A DNA stretch of 64,000 nucleotides from Clytia hemisphaerica. Taxonomy: Eukaryota; Cnidaria; Hydrozoa; Leptothecata; Clytiidae. The DNA lies in assembly GCA_902728285.1 (NCBI GenBank), contig CACVBU010000004.1:175130-239129 (forward strand), read 5' to 3'. A program made the translations under genes and the position numbers. Under the pieces are notes generated by a model. It was not told the origin of the DNA. It was given only the letters and a program-made list of their open reading frames with translations, and made no database searches. The stretch's first letter is position 1, and each line of letters opens with the position of its first letter. This document shows positions 59,901 through 64,000 of this stretch, in pieces.

Positions 59901-62900
59901 AATGCTCTCCTTTGGTTCTAAACCTGATAACAAATCTTGTTTCTTCTCCAAACTTTCATCAAGCACCCGCTTCCTGCTATTCAAATAAACAAGCTCTGGT
60001 CTCAGGTCTTCTGTATTCTGAGCCGGCACCATGGAGCATAGGTCTTTACTAAAACACTTCAATGTGAAACAAGATCCACCGATAACGAGTGCAACATCAC
60101 ATGCTTTTGATCGACAACAAAACTGGATGCATGTGTTTAGATCTGGTACTAAACCGTGCTGCACATAAATACCAGCATGGAATCCTCCCTTAACAGTCAT
60201 ACCATACTCGACATCTGAGTGCTGGCAAATGGATACTGTATCCCTGGAATCGGTTGCACCCAACCCTTTTTTGCCATTGCCACTGAATCTGGACAATCCA
60301 TTATCATCGGAATAAAGACCTCCTGGCTCTCTAGTGTCTTCGGAATCGGCCATCGGGGGTCCTTGACGTACATCTGAAATGAAAGTCACAGCTTCGCTAT
60401 TTGCTTCTGATTCTATCAACTGACACGTGTACTGGTTAAAGCAGATGATACTGTAACATTTATTATTGATGGTCATGGCTAAATCACAAGATCGATTCTG
60501 ACAACAATACTCAATACATTCTTCGAACCTCATAACAGGACCTTTATCTATGAAAACACCAGCCTCACTACCACCTTTAAGAGTCTTACCAATGGTTCGA
60601 TCAGAAGCTAAACAGACTCTAGTGTTTGAATGAGGTTTAGGTGGTTCAAGCATCTTCAGAGCATTGCTAGATTGATGGAATATAGGTTGGTTTGATTCAT
60701 CTTTGGTATTGTTTGGTGTTTGAATCTGTTTTATAGCTCTCTCTTGGGCCTGGTTTGTCTTTTTCTTGTCGTCTTTATTCTCCATCATAAACGAAATAGT
60801 TCTTTGTGGATGATCGCTCATTTTTATTGGCTCAATCTTGGTATCCTCGCTTTTCATTGGTGGATTCTTTGACTGTGTGTCTGCCATTGGTCGATTCTTG
60901 TCTTTGACGTCTGTCATTGGTTCTTTTTTAGACTCAATGTCACTGATTGGCTGGGTTGGTACCTTCTTTGTTTTAATTCGTTCAATATGATTATCTTCCT
61001 CTTGATTGGTGGGCTCTAACAATTGATCCATGACGTCATCTGGCTGTGTTTTCATTGGCTCTTCAAAGATTTGATGAAGGATTTCCTGGTCGTTGATTGG
61101 CTCGTTTTCTGAATCTTTAAATTTGATTGGCTGTCTGTTGCCTATTGTTTTGATTCTTTGGACAGCTTCTTCAATTGGAGTACCATGCTCTTTGATCCAG
61201 TCAGTAATGCCATGTGCTATTTGTCGGTAGCGATTATCCTGGTTATCACGGTTCACGTTCGTTTGTGAATCTTCAGACGGCCGTGCGGTTGTTGCAGTAG
61301 TTTGAGCAGACCGGTGCTCAGGTGTAATAAAACCCACACTGTGGCCTTCTTCTCTTAAATTACGTAATGCTTCAAGAATTTGATCTTCGGGATTTTTCTG
61401 TTCCGTTATTTCGTCTAAACCTGGTATATCAGCTATATGAAGCTTTGGTTTTTCCGTAGTAGAGCTTGTTACAATCTGCTGGTCATGAGGTTCCTTTGTC
61501 TCTGGATCAAACCTGTTACCACTTTTACTGTCTGCCGAATTGATAGATTCTCTTGGAAACGAAACCTCTGTTTCATTTCCTTTCACTGTTACAGAAAGCT
61601 CATCAACTGGTGTTTTTACGACAGCAGTTCTGATTGGTTCTTTTTGATCATGTGACAACTCTACTAGCTCAACCATTGGTCGTTGGGATTGATTCCGCTT
61701 GTCAGCGTCAACGTCCTTGAATCTGTTTGTGATCAAGTCTTTCGATTTCAACGATTCTGTCATTTTAGATGTTGGTGATTGAGTCTCCGTCATCATATCT
61801 TTGATAACTGATTTAAGCCTCGCCAAGATATCTTTAGGATTGTGTTTTAGATCCTCTCTTGAGTCTTTTTGCTCCAATGTTGGTGGTACTTCTGGATCTC
61901 CAGACTGCAGAACTCTATTGGCTACTGTAGATTCTCCCGGTACAATTACACCTTTAGGCTTTGACATTGCACCAACCTTTCCTTCCCGGGATACATTGAG
62001 ATGCCTAATTTTTACAATAATGGGGACATCATCAAGAACCTTGGATAGAGGCTCCGTTTGGCATTTCAGTGGATCTACACAATTCACCGTGTAACAGAAT
62101 CCTTTGAAAAACAGCGCATGCGTGCAATTGTTAAGTGCACAACACTTCGTGACACATCCATCAATGTTGTGCTCTGATAAAATGGTTGTGAAAACACCTG
62201 CATATAACCCACCTTTGAATCGATGGTTAAGAGTGAATGATTCTCTACGGCAGTTCTTCTCTTTTGATTTGAAAACACGCTTTGAAGGTGTGACGTCATG
62301 ATATACTGAGTTTGGTTTCAGGGTGAATCCATAACCTGATTTCCCCGATGATGTGAATCCGATGTCGTTAATCATGTTATGTAATCTAGCAAAATCGTTA
62401 AGTTCATCATTATCGTTTTTTGAAAATTTTCCCGATTTGGAATTTCGAAACCTGGTATTGTGTCTTCTGTTTTGCAACTTAGATGACTTTTCAAGGTTGT
62501 TTGAATTCTGGAATCTGGTGTTTGACTTTTCTCCTGGTAACTTTGGTGATTGGTAGTTATATTCACTCCCAAATGTATTATGGGTGAATGGTTTCCCGAT
62601 CAGACCTGGTAACTTGTCTACGTCCGAATCTGACTGAGGTATTATATTCGAGTGAGCTTTTCTGACTGGATGTTGGCCAAATCCAACTGATGAATAACCA
62701 GAAGGATTTAGTTTGAACGTTGTATCTTGTGGTAGAAAGTGGCTTGAGTAGTCGTATGGGTACGAGGAAACACTTTGAGATTGATGATATTTTTCTATTT
62801 TTCCAGTCTTTTGCTTTCTCTGTTCATCTTCTGGAGTCAGGTTTGGATTCACATGATAGTCGAATGGTTGGGTATCCATGGAATCTAATTCCTTGATGTT

Positions 62901-64000
62901 ATTTGAATTTTCACCATTCAAGTTTAATAATTGGTGCAGATTCTTAATTTTGTTGAGATTCAATCCCGGTTGATTTTCGTCCTTCATGTGTTCCAAGGCT
63001 TTGATATATGCTTTTTGATTCGCCTCTGTCCTGTCAATAGCTGTTCTTGTATTTGGTGTCACATCCAACCCAGCGCCTTTCTTTGGCACTTGTTCAACTC
63101 TTGATGGTTCAACTGAACCAATTGTGTCTCCAACCTCAAAACTTTGTTGTCTTTTGCTTGGTTTGACTTCAAGCTTGGGGCTTTTCATGATTACCTGGCT
63201 TGTATTTGGAGTAGAAGGTGTTTGGACCGAATTAAAAGTGTTTCCAACATTTAATCCTTGATGTTTTTTGGTTGCCATTAACGGTTGAATGTATTCTTCC
63301 TCCTCATTGTCAGTATCTTCATCAGGGAGATTCTCTGGTTTTAATTTTCTTATTAAACCAGTCTTTGACTTCGGGACCTCTTCTACCTTCTGTCCTTTCA
63401 CTATACCGCCAACTTCACCGAGAGAAGAATTGAACGTCTTGACCAAACCACTTGTCTCCTCTAAAATCTTCCTCAATCTTTGTTTTGTTTCGTCTGGCAA
63501 AAATGCTTCATCGTGAGTATCTAACTCCCTTATACTGTCAGTTCTCTTTGGTAACACTCTTTGCAGATCTTCAACAGCATTTAAGACATTCCCAAGAGCT
63601 TTCTTTCGAATCTTCTGATGTTTCTCTCCATGACCAACTGTATTGAGGTTCTCAACCGTTTTCAAGACTTTTTTCAAGGCGCCTTCAAACATCGAATTGG
63701 TGATGTTCTTTAGAGAATCACGCCTGGTGAAAGGTTGTAAGATCTTGTTCGACTGTTGTAGCATGTTTTCCAGGTAATCTTCATCTTGATCTTCATCAGA
63801 GTTGGTTGAATCTAGAGCGCCTGGCTCCGATCCTTTCGGTTTTTCCATCAAGTGATTACCAAGACCTTTGATATTATAACCTTCAACATCAGAATTTTCT
63901 CCTTGGTTGGTTTCGGATACACTTTTGTAGGAACTATTAATATCTTTCGATTCTACTCCCTTTGTATTCTTTTGAACGCCATTTGCTTTTGGGAAGTCTA
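17897..64000 (-). CDS. Giant multi-MANSC / LamG / EGF / Ig single-pass membrane protein (25 exons; N-terminus outside window)
   Basis: Twenty-five - strand exons join without a frame break to encode at least 8,294 residues; the first exon is still open at 64,000. Order: 11 MANSC-like domains in two giant exons, coiled-coil/Thr-rich stalk, LamG, MANSC, MANSC, LamG, four MANSC, three EGF, Ig, three calcium-binding EGF, transmembrane helix and short basic tail. The MANSC-like unit has eight cysteines: C, then about 30 residues with GG..AG.F.D.G, then C-x3-CC-x4-C-(D)-x-A, C-(Y/F)-x-V-x-C, and a last C. MANSC modules occur in HAI-1, LRP11 and KIAA0319. The extracellular placement, Thr-rich linkers and an SGSGSG site suggest a mucin- or proteoglycan-like surface protein; that role is inference. 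Ectodomain introns are all phase 1. Exon junctions rest on frame and splice signals only. Confidence 0.85.
18330..18574 (-). CDS. Giant gene, exon X: transmembrane helix
   Basis: Acceptor ttactag, donor gtaagg; enters in phase 1 and leaves in phase 0. A juxtamembrane stretch is followed by the hydrophobic [20 protein letters not shown] and LYLMW, then the stop-transfer basic run [10 protein letters not shown]. It gives a type I membrane topology with a very short cytoplasmic tail. Confidence 0.9.
19050..19178 (-). CDS. Giant gene, exon W: calcium-binding EGF domain
   Basis: Acceptor ctcgtag, donor gtaagt, phase 1-1, 43 codons. [16 protein letters not shown] and [12 protein letters not shown]. 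The last base, C, makes Arg with GC of the next exon. Confidence 0.85.
19661..19998. mobile_element. GC-ended hAT-like MITE (copy 2)
   Basis: Perfect 8-bp duplication aatttaga at 19653-19660 and 19999-20006. Ends cccgggggggggg / gcccccccggg and the inner pair ggtatgtgcggg / cccgcacatacc are inverted. Four or more cccttacagtgca words inside. Same family as 3987-4296. In the intron between exons V and W. Confidence 0.75.
20086..20205 (-). CDS. Giant gene, exon V: calcium-binding EGF domain
   Basis: Acceptor ttcgtag, donor gtaaac, phase 1-1, 40 codons. [15 protein letters not shown] and [12 protein letters not shown]. Confidence 0.9.
20527..20718 (-). CDS. Giant gene, exon U: end of Ig domain and cbEGF
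   Basis: Acceptor ttcccag, donor gtatat, phase 1-1, 64 codons. KYTC completes the Ig hallmark DTGKYTC; the cb[15 protein letters not shown]...[12 protein letters not shown] follows. Confidence 0.9.
21085..21294 (-). CDS. Giant gene, exon T: first part of Ig domain
   Basis: Acceptor cttttag, donor gtaagg, phase 1-1, 70 codons. [20 protein letters not shown], then LQC and VWTF: strands A-C of an I-set-like Ig with the core Cys and Trp. The exon ends within the D-x-G-x-Y-x-C motif, after DTG. Confidence 0.9.
21375..21620. mobile_element. CACGTTTTTT MITE, right end degraded
   Basis: Starts tacacgttttttataagagc and repeats the aagaacat / ggcttaaaactcaaaaag words of its family. In the intron between exons S and T. 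Confidence 0.5.
21671..21745 (-). CDS. Giant gene, exon S: 75-bp linker exon
   Basis: Acceptor ttttcag, donor gtaaac, phase 1-1, 25 codons ([20 protein letters not shown]). The split codon ends with A, read as Ile with TT of exon T. Confidence 0.65.
22050..23013. mobile_element. TGGACCTACC element (copy 2)
   Basis: Ends tggacctacc (22050) and ggtaggtcca (to 23013). Shares gacggagcc, aaatttgggccaaaaac and ggttttttggactt with the 15273-17287 copy, and carries its own internal repeats. In the intron between exons R and S. Confidence 0.6.
23082..23234 (-). CDS. Giant gene, exon R: calcium-binding EGF domain
   Basis: Acceptor tgatag, donor gtaagg, phase 1-1, 51 codons. DLDEC start and [12 protein letters not shown], the hydroxylation consensus of cbEGF. 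Confidence 0.9.
23723..23977 (-). CDS. Giant gene, exon Q: two EGF-like domains
   Basis: Acceptor tcgcag, donor gtgaga, phase 1-1, 85 codons. Two six-cysteine EGF units (start [16 protein letters not shown]; second [15 protein letters not shown]). Neither has the calcium-binding D-x-(D/N)-E-C start. Confidence 0.85.
24313..25650 (-). CDS. Giant gene, exon P: MANSC-like 16 and 17, mucin linker, candidate GAG site
   Basis: Acceptor cctcag, donor gtatgg, phase 1-1, 446 codons. MANSC-like domains at about 25222-25456 and 24694-24942 flank a Thr-rich linker ([20 protein letters not shown]). The acidic stretch [17 protein letters not shown] near 24465-24520 fits the consensus for glycosaminoglycan attachment (acidic residues before Ser-Gly repeats). 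The end is acidic, leading to the EGF exons. Confidence 0.9.
25737..25917. repeat. Short tandem repeat (cccccgtaacagtgcgcg)
   Basis: Alternating copies of aagaagcccccgtaacagtg and catcaaatacccccgtaaca, about 5-6 units, directly abutting the LINE tail. The words resemble the cccttacagtgca words of the GC-ended MITEs. Confidence 0.6.
26046..26528 (-). pseudogene. LINE ORF2 C-terminal fragment
   Basis: 160 codons in another frame, matching the usual C-terminal region of such ORFs ([39 protein letters not shown]). An acidic insert [18 protein letters not shown] is unusual. Separated from the RT frame by about 45 bp with stops. Confidence 0.7.
26573..28123 (-). pseudogene. Non-LTR retrotransposon reverse transcriptase fragment
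   Basis: 516-codon frame with the reverse transcriptase landmarks [59 protein letters not shown], and the catalytic FADD (as [12 protein letters not shown]), then the LLGVTID region. The order and spacing fit jockey/CR1-type LINEs. It starts inside the linker after the missing endonuclease and ends at a premature stop, so it is broken. Confidence 0.85.
28408..28863 (-). CDS. Giant gene, exon O: MANSC-like domain 15
   Basis: Acceptor tccatag, donor gtatat, phase 1-1, 152 codons. A Pro-rich start, a basic helix, then a MANSC-like domain at about 28463-28703 ([20 protein letters not shown]) and an acidic end (ETEEDNDE). Confidence 0.9.
29239..30282 (-). CDS. Giant gene, exon N: rest of LamG-like 2, mucin linker, MANSC-like 14
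   Basis: Acceptor attttcag, donor gtaagg, phase 1-1, 348 codons. LamG-like strands [28 protein letters not shown] and [13 protein letters not shown] lie at about 29780-30280. A Thr-rich mucin-like linker (about 29530-29680) precedes a MANSC-like domain at about 29258-29503 ([20 protein letters not shown]). Confidence 0.9.
30488..30721 (-). CDS. Giant gene, exon M: Pro/Thr linker and start of second LamG-like domain
   Basis: Acceptor taatcag, donor gtaaat, phase 1-1, 78 codons. A basic Pro/Thr-rich linker, then [20 protein letters not shown], which parallels the IHYGFEQ start of the LamG in exon J. The domain continues in exon N. Confidence 0.85.
31095..31274 (-). CDS. Giant gene, exon L: second half of MANSC-like domain 13
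   Basis: Acceptor catgtag, donor gtaagt, phase 1-1, 60 codons, split codon base A. Carries [20 protein letters not shown] and [12 protein letters not shown], completing the domain begun in exon K. Confidence 0.9.
31342..31434 (-). pseudogene. Degenerate duplicate of MANSC half-exon L (or cassette exon)
   Basis: Acceptor ttttttag and donor gtaaga bound a 93-bp phase 1-1 frame reading (G)[18 protein letters not shown] and on. It matches the start of exon L ([22 protein letters not shown]) closely at the DNA level apart from a 9-bp deletion. The second half is degraded (ICFRVDT) and lacks the last cysteines of the domain. It is either a dying tandem duplicate or a rarely used exon. Confidence 0.6.
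31480..31870. repeat. Degenerate CACAGACCCG repeat element
   Basis: cacagacccgggagg...agccagtggggat and a local duplication of ggttcccagtgggtctgtgg. Related to the elements at 44438-44627 and 45942-46196. In the intron between exons K and L. Confidence 0.4.
31897..32097 (-). CDS. Giant gene, exon K: Thr-rich linker and first half of MANSC-like domain 13
   Basis: Acceptor ttttcag, donor gtaatt, phase 1-1, 67 codons. [16 protein letters not shown] linker, then [20 protein letters not shown] and FTDKG, where the intron falls. This is the only MANSC-like unit of the 17 that is split by an intron. Confidence 0.85.
32675..33727 (-). CDS. Giant gene, exon J: LamG-like domain plus MANSC-like domain 12
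   Basis: Acceptor attttag, donor gtaccc, phase 1-1, 351 codons. About 33085-33720 encodes a concanavalin-A/laminin-G type fold: [18 protein letters not shown] start, [29 protein letters not shown] and the end [13 protein letters not shown]. The MANSC-like domain follows at about 32703-32942 ([20 protein letters not shown]). LamG folds usually bind glycans or proteins; the ligand is unknown. Confidence 0.9.
34373..34580. repeat. Direct repeat pair
   Basis: gaaagcgtaacagcgtaaaa and the following ~35 bases occur at 34373 and again about 145 bp later (34516); a diverged fragment (tttcttacaatgttatgct) is near 35620. Confidence 0.6.
34622..35553. mobile_element. CACGTTTTTT MITE, interrupted copy
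   Basis: Left part 34622-34677 (tacacgttttcttttgtaag) and right part 35389-35553 (ending with the atataaaaaacgtata type end) rejoin at a TTAA where another element has inserted. Confidence 0.6.
34678..35388. mobile_element. TTAA-flanked element nested in a MITE (Kolobok/piggyBac-like)
   Basis: Perfect 16-bp TIRs gggctctgaccatagt and actatggtcagagccc, flanked by TTAA at 34674-34677 and 35389-35392. A small acidic 66-codon ORF (34712-34912, + strand) is inside, but no transposase domain is recognisable. Confidence 0.8.
35750..36045. repeat. gtgggacg repeat cluster
   Basis: Many gtgggacg words and the inverse cgtcccac; cctccttcata.actatatt occurs at both ends (about 35757 and 36027). Origin unknown. 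Confidence 0.4.
36302..36390 (-). other. Possible alternative first exon / signal peptide with a 1-nt frameshift
   Basis: On the - strand a strongly hydrophobic stretch, [16 protein letters not shown], ends at a perfect donor gtaagt in phase 1, exactly what exon J accepts. The only nearby ATG (36388-36390) is one base out of frame, with six A after it (36382-36387); one fewer A would make a standard signal peptide. No phase-1 acceptor lies upstream, so it cannot be an internal exon. It is either a base error, a broken allele or chance. Confidence 0.35.
36391..37160. other. Intronic, no feature seen
   Basis: AT-rich intron between exon I and exon J. No exon or repeat recognised. Confidence 0.4.
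37161..37525. mobile_element. CACGTTTTTT MITE, diverged long copy
   Basis: Begins atacacgtttcttttattag and ends with the inverted taataaaaaaaacgtgtat. The aagaacat and gaggct words are kept. Confidence 0.6.
37583..39121 (-). CDS. Giant gene, exon I: 513-codon disordered charged exon
   Basis: Acceptor tatcatag, donor gtaagg, phase 1-1. A coiled-coil start ([20 protein letters not shown]) is followed by a long acidic and basic disordered region. Near the C-terminal end three VKG tripeptides occur in [10 protein letters not shown]. No cysteine domain. Together with exons C-H it forms the stalk between the MANSC array and the LamG region. Confidence 0.85.
39170..39306. mobile_element. Small TIR element
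   Basis: ccctgtcctagtgac at the left is mirrored by gtcacttagacagggg at the right, with inner pair ttcaccgggt / ccagggtgga less exact. In the intron between exons H and I. Confidence 0.4.
40094..40351. mobile_element. CACGTTTTTT MITE, full-length copy (opposite orientation)
   Basis: tacacgttttttttataaga at the left and ttataaaaaaaaaaacgtgta at the right. The interior reads as the complement of the 13570-13804 copy. Confidence 0.65.
40389..40568 (-). CDS. Giant gene, exon H: short helix in Thr-rich linker
   Basis: Acceptor attttcag, donor gtaaag, phase 1-1, 60 codons. Helix [20 protein letters not shown] between Thr/Ser-rich ends. Confidence 0.75.
40651..40803. mobile_element. CACGTTTTTT MITE, short copy
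   Basis: ttacacgcttttttataagg at the left and gctcttataaaaaaaagtgt at the right; internal sequence shortened. In the intron between exons G and H. Confidence 0.5.
41071..41268 (-). CDS. Giant gene, exon G: coiled-coil exon
   Basis: Acceptor cattttag, donor gtaaac, phase 1-1, 66 codons. Coiled coil [20 protein letters not shown], then a run of mixed Glu and Lys that could form a single alpha-helix. Confidence 0.8.
41529..41624 (-). CDS. Giant gene, exon F: 96-bp coiled-coil exon
   Basis: Acceptor ctatttag, donor gtttga, phase 1-1, 32 codons. The heptad-like sequence [20 protein letters not shown] makes a coding role convincing despite the size. Confidence 0.75.
42203..43775. repeat. Thirteen-copy ~121-bp tandem array
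   Basis: The word gtggaaacaattt starts units at 42206, 42329, 42450, 42571, 42692, 42816, 42937, 43059, 43180, 43311, 43442, 43564 and 43688. Periods are 121-124 bp, with two units lengthened to 131 by a gcacgcattg insertion. Each contains ctaccgggctaccttaatgg. Confidence 0.9.
43855..44830 (+). ncRNA. Possible spliced noncoding transcript inside the TIR element
   Basis: Acceptor-like ttttttttcag near 43854, donor gtaaga near 43929, acceptor ctacag near 44101, another ttttttcag near 44746, then AATAAA near 44819. The stretches between have no long ORF. Suggestive only, no homology seen. Confidence 0.2.
44438..44627. repeat. Small inverted-ended repeat (tgtcacag family)
   Basis: tgtcacagagccgctgggac near 44438 and caccggggctgtgagaca near 44610 are roughly inverted. 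Related to 45942-46196 and 31480-31870. Confidence 0.4.
45722..45844 (-). CDS. Giant gene, exon E: short Thr-rich mucin-like exon
   Basis: Acceptor ttataaaag, donor gtatga, phase 1-1, 41 codons. The second half is almost all Thr, Ser and Pro ([13 protein letters not shown]), a likely O-glycosylation patch. A TIR element lies in the next intron. Confidence 0.7.
45942..46196. repeat. Small inverted-ended repeat (tgtcacag family), second copy
   Basis: tgtcacagacccgctgggac at the left, caccgggttgcgggaccgtg then agaca at the right. In the intron between exons D and E. Confidence 0.4.
46225..46689 (-). CDS. Giant gene, exon D: Thr-rich linker plus coiled coil
   Basis: Acceptor tgaacag, donor gtacag, phase 1-1, 155 codons. 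Thr/Pro-rich start, then a coiled coil ([20 protein letters not shown]) and the end motif [12 protein letters not shown], which resembles [12 protein letters not shown] in exon G. Confidence 0.8.
47043..47498 (-). CDS. Giant gene, exon C: Pro/Gln/Thr-rich linker
   Basis: Acceptor ttattcag, donor gtgagt, phase 1 at both ends, 152 codons. Pro- and Gln-rich, with a short helix [16 protein letters not shown]. No domain recognised; it looks like stalk sequence. Confidence 0.8.
47793..58349 (-). CDS. Giant gene, exon B: 10.6-kb exon with seven MANSC-like domains
   Basis: A single 10,557-bp exon, about 3,519 codons, acceptor cttttag and donor gtatga, phase 1 at both ends. MANSC-like domains lie at about 55890-56142, 55368-55607, 53742-53973, 51396-51636, 50780-51017, 48962-49207 and 48618-48864. 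Between them are coiled-coil segments (about 56280-56640 and 49300-49900), a Gln/Thr-rich stretch (about 51650-52150) and long charged disordered runs. The C-terminal end (about 48010-48260) has five short repeats around F-x-D-(L/I)-(G/S). The domain at 48618 has a shortened final loop (CKSGYC). All seven keep eight cysteines. Confidence 0.9.
58652..64000 (-). CDS. Giant gene, exon A: four MANSC-like domains (5' end outside window)
   Basis: Open from the window edge to the donor gtatgt; at least 5,349 bp without an intron. The first ~530 codons are hydrophilic and disordered with short helices. MANSC-like domains lie at about 62010-62252, 60380-60615, 59983-60227 and 58668-58934, each with the eight-cysteine pattern (for example [20 protein letters not shown]). 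Linkers are rich in K, E, N, S and T with many N-x-S/T sites, suggesting heavy glycosylation. A decapeptide repeat sits at about 60805-60955. Ends in phase 1, the split codon giving Asp with exon B. The frame continues upstream of 63851, so no start codon is assigned here. Confidence 0.9.

Overview
The window looks like nuclear DNA from an invertebrate animal. It is AT-rich, its genes are split into many GT-AG exons, and the proteins use animal extracellular domains (MANSC-like, laminin-G-like, calcium-binding EGF, Ig). The introns are packed with non-autonomous DNA transposons and one decayed LINE. I cannot name the phylum; a cnidarian, sponge or lophotrochozoan would all fit. There are no bacterial or organelle features and no convincing tRNA or rRNA.

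Left part (about 1-12,200, + strand): the 3' portion of a gene for a long charged coiled-coil protein. Fourteen exons join in frame and give the last 454 residues; the 5' end lies before the window. I do not recognise the family.

Middle (about 12,200-17,820): a tail-to-tail intergenic region with no gene. It holds nested foldback and terminal-inverted-repeat (TIR) elements, including four tandem copies of a ~497-bp unit.

Right part (17,897-64,000 and beyond, - strand): one enormous gene. I could join 25 exons with no frame break. They encode at least 8,294 residues and still run open off the right edge. The order from the N-terminal side is: two giant exons (>5.3 kb and 10.6 kb) with 11 MANSC-like cysteine domains in disordered and coiled-coil linkers; a stalk built from small coiled-coil or Thr-rich exons; LamG-MANSC-MANSC-LamG-MANSC-MANSC-MANSC-MANSC with Thr-rich mucin-like linkers and a candidate glycosaminoglycan site; three EGF-like domains; an Ig domain; three more calcium-binding EGF domains; one transmembrane helix; and a ~33-residue basic tail. 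All 23 introns of the ectodomain are phase 1, the classic signature of exon shuffling. I infer a giant cell-surface, mucin- or proteoglycan-like adhesion or receptor protein. MANSC domains are known from HAI-1, LRP11 and KIAA0319-type proteins, but an array of 17 or more in one chain is not an architecture I know.

Most notable extras: a degenerate duplicated MANSC half-exon that keeps intact phase-1 splice sites (31,342-31,434); a possible alternative signal-peptide exon spoiled by one extra A (36,302-36,390); several TIR families that carry internal tandem repeats, the largest 3.8 kb with thirteen ~121-bp units; a TTAA-flanked element nested inside an older element; and an excess of the palindrome TGACGTCA and of CCAAT words in the giant exons.
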